From assembly GCA_903907865.1 (NCBI GenBank), contig CAIVPR010000027.1, forward strand, positions 1 to 64,000: a stretch of 64,000 nt of DNA, in the 5' to 3' direction. How positions within the stretch are numbered: position 1 is the first letter of the stretch; the number at the start of each line of letters is the position of its first letter. Under the pieces are notes generated by a model. The model saw only the letters and a list, made by a program, of their open reading frames with translations. It was not told the origin of the DNA and ran no database searches. Of this stretch, positions 28,951 through 35,914 are shown piece after piece. This stretch comes from an uncultured Acidobacteriia bacterium. Lineage in GTDB: Bacteria > Acidobacteriota > Terriglobia > Bryobacterales > Bryobacteraceae. The position numbers were made by a program, and so were the translations under genes.

Positions 28951-29314
28951 ACCGGAGTATGCGGAGAAGATCCTCAACGGCACGAAGCGATTCGAATACA
29001 GGCGATCCGTCTACAAGAACCAAGCCGTCCGTTCGGTTGTCATCTATGCCACCAAACCGGTAGGTAAGGTTGTGGGCGAGTTTGAAGTGGGCGGGGTCGT
29101 CTCGGATACGCCCGCAGGGCTTTGGGGCACAACAAGAAGGCACTCCGGAATCACGAAGCAGTTTTTCATGGAATACTTCGAAAACCGCTCGACGGCGTTC
29201 GCGATACAAGTCCAGAACCCTGTGCGCTACGACAAACCGCTGGACTTGAGCGACGTGGCCGGATCGTCTCCGGCACCCCAGTCGTTCCGGTACCTGATTC
29301 CGAATGGGGAATAA
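28928..29314 (+). CDS. ASCH (PUA-like) domain protein
   Basis: 128 residues beginning MKILLSIKPEYAEKILNGTKRFEYRR, the ASCH G-x-K-x-x-E-x-R pattern, then VVIYATKPVGKVVGEFEVGGV. The fold binds RNA or modified bases; one characterised ASCH protein, E. coli YqfB, hydrolyses N4-acetylcytidine. This gene overlaps the acetyltransferase gene, so the two products are made together and probably work together. A terminator-like hairpin follows. Confidence 0.82.
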   Translation: MKILLSIKPEYAEKILNGTKRFEYRRSVYKNQAVRSVVIYATKPVGKVVGEFEVGGVVSDTPAGLWGTTRRHSGITKQFFMEYFENRSTAFAIQVQNPVRYDKPLDLSDVAGSSPAPQSFRYLIPNGE

Positions 29315-29320
29315 TCAAAA

Positions 29321-29350
29321 GGGGCCGACCCGCGCAAGCGGACCGGCCCC
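29321..29350 (-). terminator. Intrinsic terminator for the coiled-coil protein gene
   Basis: The outer stem pairs GGGGCCG with CGGCCCC, and an inner CCGC/GCGG stem closes on a GCAA loop. On the minus strand it is followed by TTTTGATTATT, so it ends the transcript of the gene at 29375-30280. It may also slow readthrough from the plus-strand ASCH gene. Confidence 0.75.
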
Positions 29351-29374
29351 CACCCACTCAAACCTCCGACCCGC

Positions 29375-30280
29375 CTACCGCGACCCGTACTTCGGCGTCT
29401 GCAAATACCCCGAAATCTGGTCCTTGCCCACCGACAGCACCACGATCTGGTACAGCGACTTCGCCACATAGAACTGCAGCGGCTCGTTCACCGTGCGGTC
29501 CTTCTTCTCCACCCGCTTGTCGTCCGCCATCACGATCACGTTGAACCGGTTCTTCTTCGGGTCCGACTTCTCCAGCAGCAGCTGGATGTCGCCCACCTTC
29601 TGCATGTTCTTCTGCTTCTTCAGCGAGAACTCGACAATCGTCACCTCGCCGCGCCGCCGCAATTCCTCAATGTCCTTCGCGCTCGTCGCCACAAAGCCGT
29701 TCGTGACACCCAAATCGCCCGCCACCTTCTTCAGGTCCGACTTCGTCTTGTCCAGATCGCTCTTCGTACCCGCCAGTTCCGTCTTCACGCCCGCCACGTC
29801 GTTGCCCACGTCCGCAACCTTCGCGTTGGCCTGGTCGGCCTTCTGCTTCACGTCCGACAGCTGGCTATTGGTCTGCGCCACGGCCTGCTGGGTCTGGCGG
29901 TTTTCCTGCTCCAGCTTGCCGGTCTTCTCGTCCGCGTAGCTGATCGCTTCCTTCTTAGCTTGGTTGGCGGCCTGGTTCAACTGGCGCGCCTTGGAGTCGA
30001 GGTCTTCCTTCAACTCGTCCATGTGCCGCTTCTGCGCCGCCGTCATGGCGGTGCTGGACTCGCGGATGGTGTCGATCTCGTTCTGCAGCACACCCTGGGT
30101 GTGGACCGAATCGGCCGAGGCCTTCTTCAGGTCGTTCACTTGGAAAATGAGGAACCCGTTCAGCGCCAGCGATGCGCAAACCGCGCCGATTCCCAGCGCC
30201 TTCATCAGGCCGGAACCTTCCGGCGGCGGACCGTAGCCCTGGGGCGGTTGGGGGGGATAAGAGTACTGCGGTGAACTCAT
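29375..30280 (-). CDS. Membrane-anchored coiled-coil protein
   Basis: 301 residues from ATG 30280. A proline/tyrosine-rich N-terminus (PPQPPQGYGPPPEGSG) precedes one transmembrane helix (about 28-48). A long coiled coil (about 50-200) of DLK, TKSDLDKTKSDL and AQTNSQLSDVK heptads follows. The C-terminal part has VEFSLKKQKNMQKVGDIQLLL and FNVIVMADDKRVEKKDRTVNEP, a possible beta domain. The family is common but uncharacterised in Acidobacteriota. Its neighbours give no function. Confidence 0.75.
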   Translation of the reverse strand: MSSPQYSYPPQPPQGYGPPPEGSGLMKALGIGAVCASLALNGFLIFQVNDLKKASADSVHTQGVLQNEIDTIRESSTAMTAAQKRHMDELKEDLDSKARQLNQAANQAKKEAISYADEKTGKLEQENRQTQQAVAQTNSQLSDVKQKADQANAKVADVGNDVAGVKTELAGTKSDLDKTKSDLKKVAGDLGVTNGFVATSAKDIEELRRRGEVTIVEFSLKKQKNMQKVGDIQLLLEKSDPKKNRFNVIVMADDKRVEKKDRTVNEPLQFYVAKSLYQIVVLSVGKDQISGYLQTPKYGSR

Positions 30281-30358
30281 TTGGTAAGGGACCTCGTTTC
30301 TAATCAGTATAGACAGCACGGTTTGGGGCGCGGGTTTCGCCCCAAACCCTTAAAGTTC

Positions 30359-31738
30359 CTACATGTGCAAGGGGAAGGAGGCGCCCGGTCCCGGTACCGT
30401 CACCTCGATCCCGTAGCGCGCCCGGATTTTGCCCGCCAAGGCCTGCGACTGCTCCGGTTCCCCGTGCACCAGAAACACATGCTTGAGGCGCGGCGTGATC
30501 GGTTTCATCCACGTCAGTAACTCCTCGGAATCGGCGTGGCCGCTCAACTCGTCAAGGCTTTCCACCTGCGCCCGCACCTCCACCGGCATGCCGAAGATCT
30601 TCACCTGCTTCAACCCATCCTTCAACTTGCGGCCCAGCGTGTGTTCCGCCTGGTAGCCGGTGATAAGCACCGTGTTCCTCGGATTGCCGACGCCGTTGCG
30701 CAGATGGTGCAGCACCCGCCCGGCCTCGCACATGCCTGCGGGGGAAATGATGATGCAGGGCTTGTGGAGGTCGTTCAGCTTCTTCGATTCCGCCGCGTCC
30801 CGGATATAGATCAGCCGATGGAAGCCGAACGGGTCCCGGCCCTGTTCGAGGAACTGCCGCGCCTCCTCGTCGAAGCACTCGGGGTGTGCGCGGAAGGCCG
30901 TCGTCACGTTGACCGCGAGCGGGCTGTCGACAAATATCGGCACGACTGGAATGCGGTTGGCATCGATGAGCTTGTGGAGCAACAGGACCAGTTGCTGCGT
31001 ACGTCCCACCGCGAAAGCCGGAACAATCAGCCGACCGCCACGTCCGATCGTCTCGTTCACCACGGCCTCCAATTTGCCGATGGCCTCGTCGTCATGCGGA
31101 TGCAGTCGCCCCCCGTAGGTGCTCTCCATAATGAGGTAGTCGCACGGCGGCAGCGGCTCCGGATCGCGGATGATCGGCAGCCCCGGACGCCCCACATCGC
31201 CCGAAAACGCCAGCCGCACGCCCCGGTGCTCCAAGACGACGGCGGACGAGCCCAGCATGTGGCCCGCGTCGAACGACTCCATCGTGAGTCCGGACGCGAT
31301 CCCGGTCGGCGTCCGGTAGGCGACCGGCCGGAAGTGGTCCATCGTTGCCTCGGCATCGGACGTGTCGTACAGCGGCTCCACCGCCTCCTCGTCGGGATGG
31401 TGGCGGTTGACGAACTCGGCGTCGGACTCCTGGATGTGCGCCGTGTCGCGCAGCATCGACTGGCAAAGGTCGATGGTCGCCGGCGTCGTGAAAATAGGGC
31501 CGGTAAAGCCCTGCTTCACCAGTAGCGGCAGCCGTCCCGTATGGTCGATGTGGGCATGCGACAGGACGACCGCGTCAATGGAGTGGGCCGGGACATCGAG
31601 CGTCCGGTTGCGCCGCTCGGCCTCCTTCCGGCGACCCTGGTAGAGGCCGCAGTCCAGCAGGTAGCGCCGGTTGTCGACTTCGAGTTCGTGCATCGAACCT
31701 GTGACGGTTCCGGCGGCGCCATGGAAGGTGATTCGCAT
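30359..31738 (-). CDS. Metallo-beta-lactamase/beta-CASP ribonuclease
   Basis: About 459 residues. The zinc motif SHAHIDHTGRLP (HxHxDH), the opening FHGAAGTVTGSMHELE and DCGLYQGRR are typical. The beta-CASP module has VPAFAVGRTQQL, followed by the C-terminal RMMBL part with SGHADSEELLTW and VHGEP. This is the architecture of CPSF73-like RNA-processing nucleases (COG1236). I chose ATG 31738 because AGGA stands seven bases upstream; an ATG five codons earlier is also possible. It is divergent from the ECF sigma gene. Confidence 0.92.
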   Translation of the reverse strand: MRITFHGAAGTVTGSMHELEVDNRRYLLDCGLYQGRRKEAERRNRTLDVPAHSIDAVVLSHAHIDHTGRLPLLVKQGFTGPIFTTPATIDLCQSMLRDTAHIQESDAEFVNRHHPDEEAVEPLYDTSDAEATMDHFRPVAYRTPTGIASGLTMESFDAGHMLGSSAVVLEHRGVRLAFSGDVGRPGLPIIRDPEPLPPCDYLIMESTYGGRLHPHDDEAIGKLEAVVNETIGRGGRLIVPAFAVGRTQQLVLLLHKLIDANRIPVVPIFVDSPLAVNVTTAFRAHPECFDEEARQFLEQGRDPFGFHRLIYIRDAAESKKLNDLHKPCIIISPAGMCEAGRVLHHLRNGVGNPRNTVLITGYQAEHTLGRKLKDGLKQVKIFGMPVEVRAQVESLDELSGHADSEELLTWMKPITPRLKHVFLVHGEPEQSQALAGKIRARYGIEVTVPGPGASFPLHM

Positions 31739-31810
31739 TTTGTGGTCCTGCATGACATCCTACATGAACGGTTGAAATATTTTTCATCCCTTGAAACCTT
31801 CCCCGCCCCT

Positions 31811-32332
31811 GTGGATACCTCGATTGTGGACAGCGCAACGGACAGACAAACAAATCCCGAAAGCTTCCACGGCCTCTGGGAACGGCACGCGCGCGACCTC
31901 TACCGCTTCTGCTTCTGGCTCGGCGGCGACCGCGGCACGGCGGAAGACCTCGTTTCCGAGACCTTCCTCCGTGTCTGGAGTTCGTCGACGCCAGTTGCGG
32001 AACTGACGGTCCGCGCCTATCTCTTCTCCATCGCCCGCAACCTCTTTCTCCAGGGACTGCGCCGACGCAACCGGGAACGGCCCCTCGAAGCCGCGCCGGA
32101 AGCGTCGCCCGTGTCCCTGGAGCGCGAACTGGAAGAGCGCGAGCGGCTCCGGCAAACGCTCGAAGCAATGCGGGAGCTGCCGGAAATCGACCGCTCCGCG
32201 CTCCTGCTGCGTGCCGAGCAGGGGCTGCCGTACGAGGAGATCGCGCTGATCCTGGGTCTGCCGGTCGCGACATTGAAAGTGAAGGTGCACCGGGCGCGCA
32301 TGCGTCTGGCGCAGAAAGGGAATACAAAGTGA
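31811..32332 (+). CDS. ECF-family RNA polymerase sigma factor
   Basis: About 173 residues. Region 2 shows LYRFCFWLGGDRGTAEDLVSETFLRVW, and region 4 shows LPEIDRSALLLRAEQGLPYEEIALILGLPVATLKVKVHRARMRL. It directs RNA polymerase to a stress or envelope regulon. GTG codons at 31811 or 31826 are possible starts; the frame upstream overlaps the divergent nuclease gene. The stop overlaps the next gene by four bases (GTGA), the usual arrangement for an ECF sigma and its anti-sigma factor. Confidence 0.88.
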   Translation: MDTSIVDSATDRQTNPESFHGLWERHARDLYRFCFWLGGDRGTAEDLVSETFLRVWSSSTPVAELTVRAYLFSIARNLFLQGLRRRNRERPLEAAPEASPVSLERELEERERLRQTLEAMRELPEIDRSALLLRAEQGLPYEEIALILGLPVATLKVKVHRARMRLAQKGNTK

Positions 32333-32979
32333 AACTGACGAGGGATGTGGTGCGGGATCTGCTGCCCGTCTATCTTGCGGGCGAGGCCAGCAACGACACC
32401 AAGGCGCTGGTGGAGGATTTCCTCTCCCGCGACGCCGACCTGCGCGCCGAGGCCGACGAGGCCATGGCGGTTCCGGGCAGCGCATTTTCGGTTGGAATGG
32501 GCGAAAAACTGGAGTGGGAGACACTGGCGAAGACCAGGGGACTGCTGCGGCGACGTTCGATGCTTGCGGGCATCTCGTGGGGCTTCACGCTGCTGCCCCT
32601 ATCGTTCGGCTACACCCCGCGCGGACTGGAGTTCGCGATGTTCCGGGATTACCCTTGGATCGCGCTGGCTTCCTGCGTTTGCGCCATCGCGAGTTGGGCC
32701 GCGTTCCTGATGACCTGCCACCGACTGCAAACGACCGGCTTCGTCTCGCCGGTCCGGATGGCCACACGGGTGGTCTGGGGCTTGCTGGGCGCTGCCCTCA
32801 GCACCTCACTCGTATTGACAGTCGGGACATTGCTGGGTCGACACCCGAATCCGGCCTTGACGATAGCGGTCGGGAGCGCCATCGCCGTCGCCATCGGAGA
32901 ACGGCTGAACCAGGTCGCCACAATAGACGACCTGCAGCGCCCGGTATCGCTGTTCTCCGGCTCGAACCGGCCCAAATAG
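32329..32979 (+). CDS. Putative membrane anti-sigma factor without zinc motif
   Basis: 216 residues starting at a GTG that overlaps the sigma gene stop. The N-terminus VVRDLLPVYLAGEASNDTKALVEDFLSRD resembles the zf-HC2 anti-sigma fold ('LLP.YLdGels...r.lve.hl..'), but the His and Cys residues of that fold are missing. About four transmembrane helices follow (from about 77 to 190). The gene order and coupling argue for a regulator of the ECF factor; the sequence alone is not decisive. Confidence 0.65.
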   Translation: MKLTRDVVRDLLPVYLAGEASNDTKALVEDFLSRDADLRAEADEAMAVPGSAFSVGMGEKLEWETLAKTRGLLRRRSMLAGISWGFTLLPLSFGYTPRGLEFAMFRDYPWIALASCVCAIASWAAFLMTCHRLQTTGFVSPVRMATRVVWGLLGAALSTSLVLTVGTLLGRHPNPALTIAVGSAIAVAIGERLNQVATIDDLQRPVSLFSGSNRPK

Positions 32980-33006
32980 AGTCTTGCGGGTCGATCCGGG
33001 AGGCGC

Positions 33007-33034
33007 CCTCGGGACCATTCTCTGGGTCCCGAGG
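33007..33034. terminator. Hairpin between convergent genes
   Basis: A perfect 10-bp stem (CCTCGGGACC against GGTCCCGAGG) with an 8-base loop lies between the anti-sigma-like gene and the minus-strand gene at 33057. There is no T-run, so it may be a weak or Rho-assisted bidirectional terminator. Confidence 0.55.
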
Positions 33035-33056
33035 AATGCCCATCAATGCGCGACGA

Positions 33057-33521
33057 CTACGGCTGATGCTCTTGCTGGTGTTGGCCGACAGCGGCGTCGC
33101 GATGGGCCGTGTACGCCTTCATCCGCTCCTTCATCGTGTCGATGCGATTGCGCGCGTCCGGCATGCCGAGCGCCAAGCTTTCCAAGTTCGCCCCGAAGAG
33201 CGGGTTCCCGAACGCTTCGCGGATGCCCGGCAGAATCGCCTCAAGCTTGGCGTAGACACCGATGAATTCGCCGTTCGTATCGTAGAACAGCTTGGGGTCG
33301 ATGGCACCGTTGGCCACCAAGGCCCCGGCCATGTCCCAATAACTGATCACCATGCGGATCAGGCCGCTGTTGGGACCGAACATCGCGGCCATGAATTCCT
33401 CCACCGTGGCCGGGTTGAATCCGAAGAAGAAGTCACGGGCCTTGCGCAGGGTTTCTTCACGGCGCAATTCGTACAAATTCAAGATCAGTTGGGCGCTCTC
33501 GTATTGTGTGGGCATCGGCAT
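33057..33521 (-). CDS. Hypothetical helical protein
   Basis: About 154 residues, rich in helix: YESAQLILNLYELRREETLRKARDFF, then FNPATVEEFMAAMFGP and RMVISYWDMAGALV. This pattern resembles the DUF4760-like or uncharacterised proteins seen near acidobacterial regulators. No signal peptide or catalytic motif is present. Two in-frame ATG codons (33521 and 33515) are possible starts. The function is unknown. Confidence 0.65.
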   Translation of the reverse strand: MPMPTQYESAQLILNLYELRREETLRKARDFFFGFNPATVEEFMAAMFGPNSGLIRMVISYWDMAGALVANGAIDPKLFYDTNGEFIGVYAKLEAILPGIREAFGNPLFGANLESLALGMPDARNRIDTMKERMKAYTAHRDAAVGQHQQEHQP

Positions 33522-33597
33522 CTTGGATGCCGGGAACCGCGAAAGGTCGCAAGCCTCGCGCAAAACGCGTCGCGGAGTAGAATGGGGCCAAACCCCT

Positions 33598-34443
33598 ATG
33601 GCAAGAGGACCCCTTTCCCCCGACGAAGTCCGCCAATACCACCTCGACGGCTACGTGCTCGTGCGCGGCATGTTCGATCCGGAGGAGATCGGCCTGCTGC
33701 GGCAATCCGCCAAAGCCGACAAGGCGCTCGACGACCACGCCTTCGGACGCGCCGACGACCAAGGCGGCGTCATCCGCCTCTCGCTGTGGAACCATCCAGG
33801 CGACGGCATCTACGGCATGTTCGCGCGCTGCCGGTCGCTCGTGGATTCCGCCGAGTCGCTGCTGGGCGGCGAGGTCTACCACTACCACTCAAAAATGATC
33901 ATGAAGGAGCCGCGCGTGGGCGGGGCCTGGGCATGGCACCAGGACTACGGCTACTGGTATCAGAACGGCGTGCTCTTCCCGCTACTCACCAGCGTGTTTG
34001 TCGCGGTGGACCGCGCCACGCGCGAAAACGGCTGCCTGCAGGTACTGAAGGGGTCGCACCTCGCGGGACGGATCGAGCACGTCCTAACCGGCGACCAGGC
34101 GGGTGCGGACCTGGAACGAGTCCACGAACTGGCGAAGCGGCTGGAACTGGTCCATGTAGAGATGGAGCCCGGCGACGCCATCTTCTTCGACTCCAACCTG
34201 CTCCACCGCAGCGACCAGAACCACTCCGAGCATCCCCGTTGGTCGATGATCTGCTGCTACAACGCCGCCCGCAACGATCCATACAAGGACGCGCACCACC
34301 CCCGCTACACGCCGCTGGCGAAGGTGGACGATGCGAGGATCCGCCAAGCGGGCGAAAACACGGCGGACGTGGCATGGCTGGACCCGAACCGCGACGCCAG
34401 CGCAAAGAGCCTCACCCAAGGGACCGACCTTGCCTCTGAGTAG
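33598..34443 (+). CDS. Phytanoyl-CoA dioxygenase (PhyH) family protein
   Basis: 281 residues from ATG 33598. The Fe(II) facial triad is visible: H-x-D in WHQDYGYWY (about 114-122) and the distal His in FFDSNLLHRSDQNHSEHPRWSM, whose Arg would bind 2-oxoglutarate. The N-terminus YHLDGYVLVRGMFDPEEI is typical of the family. It would hydroxylate a small organic substrate using 2-oxoglutarate and oxygen. The neighbours do not suggest a pathway. Confidence 0.9.
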   Translation: MARGPLSPDEVRQYHLDGYVLVRGMFDPEEIGLLRQSAKADKALDDHAFGRADDQGGVIRLSLWNHPGDGIYGMFARCRSLVDSAESLLGGEVYHYHSKMIMKEPRVGGAWAWHQDYGYWYQNGVLFPLLTSVFVAVDRATRENGCLQVLKGSHLAGRIEHVLTGDQAGADLERVHELAKRLELVHVEMEPGDAIFFDSNLLHRSDQNHSEHPRWSMICCYNAARNDPYKDAHHPRYTPLAKVDDARIRQAGENTADVAWLDPNRDASAKSLTQGTDLASE

Positions 34444-34534
34444 ACGTTGGCGATGCTCCTGCGGCCATTCACGAATTCCTTCGCTCGTGTGAGAATTTTC
34501 CCGCCCGCGGGCACTATATCTGTGGCGGGAGTGG

Positions 34535-35388
34535 ATGCAGGATTACGACGTCACATTAAAACATGGCCTGACACAGCCTGGCAGCGCACTTCTGGCGGCA
34601 CTGACCGGGACGACGATACCAGCGGAACCCGGAGTCCGATGGCTGAACGTTGAGTTGCCGAGGGTGAGCAATCCCCGGGTGGACCTCCTGGGTGCGTTGT
34701 CCGACGGCCGGTTGCTCCACTTTGAATTCCAGAGTCGCAACCAGAAGGATCTGGTGCGGAGGATGGGAGAGTACCTGTTCGCCATCTGGCGCAAGTACGG
34801 ACGAATTCCGGCGCAGATCGTGCTCTATGTGGGCGAAGAGCCACTGCGCATGGAGAGGGCTGTCCGGGCAGAGGGACTGGATTTCCGGTTCCACATGGTG
34901 GATGTCCGGGAACTGGATGGCGAGGCGTTGCTCGCCAGTCCGAACTTGAGCGACAATGTAGTTGCGGTGCTGACCGCGCTGGGCGACGCGCCCGGAACAG
35001 TGCGCCGGATCCTGGAACGGATTGTGGCCGCGCCTGCGGCGGAACGCAGCGGTGCGCTCATGGAATTGTCAATCTTGGCGGGTTTGCGGAAGCTAACGGG
35101 TGAAGTGAAACAGGAGGCGATGAAGATGCCGGTAACGGAAAACATTTTAGACAACGAGATCTTTGGTGTGCCGTTCCGCCAGGGCCGCGCGGAAGGAAGG
35201 GTCGAAGGGAGGGTCGAAGGGCGCATCGAAGGCCGAGTGGAACTACTGCTGGACAGATCGAAAATCGATTCAAGGTGGTGCCGCCAGGATTCCGGACGCG
35301 TCTGGCCGCTCTGAATCCCGCGCAGTTGCGGGCCGCCGGGCTTCGGCTGCTCAACGCCACCACCATAGAAGATCTTTTCGACCGGTAG
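34535..35388 (+). pseudogene. Rpn/PD-(D/E)XK nuclease-family gene with frameshift
   Basis: The first 240 or so codons match the Rpn recombination-promoting nuclease/putative transposase family: DYDVTLKHGL, then RVDLLGALSDGRLLHFEFQSRNQKD with the PD-(D/E)XK-like acidic and Q residues. A charged tail follows with four EGR repeats (AEGRVEGRVEGRIEGRV). At about 35252-35256 the frame is lost. One added base would restore LLLDQIENRFKVVPPGF and continue to a family-like end IEDLFDR and a stop at 35386-35388. As read, the protein would stop 76 bases earlier in an unrelated sequence. It is a frameshifted gene, or the base is missing from the assembly. Confidence 0.8.
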
Positions 35389-35399
35389 GCCAAGTAGCC

Positions 35400-35861
35400 C
35401 TACTCCTGAATCGTGGCCCCGGTCCCGGCGATTTGGTAAACCGTCTTGCCGGACTTGACGGAGGCCGGATTGAATTTGCGTCCCGCTTCCTGGGCCTCTT
35501 CCTTGGCCTGTTCCACCAGTTGCTCGCGCGTCATCTGGTGCTTTTCCAATACGCCCTCGGCGATGGCGGTCTTGCCCACCGAATCCTTCGGGAACACGAT
35601 CACGCCATCCTCGACCTTGATGCGCAGCAAATGGCCCTTGTCGTCGGTCAGGTTCATCCAACAACCAGCCATCTCGCAGACTTCCACCACCTTGCCCTGG
35701 ACTTGGACGGTCTGGCCGACCTTCGAATCGGGATCGGCGTAGAGGGTCTGGAGACTCACAGGCGCGCCGACGGTCAGAGGCTTACCCAGTTTACGTTCGG
35801 CGGCAAAAGCGGAGAGGACGAAGATCGCGGCGGCAGTGAGGATGGGGCGGATTCTGCTCAT
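35400..35861 (-). CDS. DUF4920 family secreted protein
   Basis: 153 residues from ATG 35861, with a signal peptide (ILTAAAIFVLSAFAAE). The OB-fold-like core VGQTVQVQGKVVEVCEMAGCWMNLTDDKGHLLRI, with its two conserved Cys, is the DUF4920 signature. These exported proteins have no settled function; a metal or ligand role has been suggested from the paired cysteines. The frame continues upstream, but the signal peptide fixes the start. It is divergent from the kinase gene. Confidence 0.82.
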   Translation of the reverse strand: MSRIRPILTAAAIFVLSAFAAERKLGKPLTVGAPVSLQTLYADPDSKVGQTVQVQGKVVEVCEMAGCWMNLTDDKGHLLRIKVEDGVIVFPKDSVGKTAIAEGVLEKHQMTREQLVEQAKEEAQEAGRKFNPASVKSGKTVYQIAGTGATIQE

Positions 35862-35914
35862 ACTTCCATTATGCCCCCGCCTCGATTCGGTGAGATGATG
35901 GGCTGAACCGGTCC

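Noticed and set aside
35170-35240. Tandem repeats suggesting a CRISPR or VNTR
   Set aside because: They encode the EGR repeats of an Rpn-type tail; there are no unique spacers.
35245-35265. Programmed frameshift in the Rpn gene
   Set aside because: No slippery heptamer or clear stimulatory structure is present; a single-base loss explains the data better.
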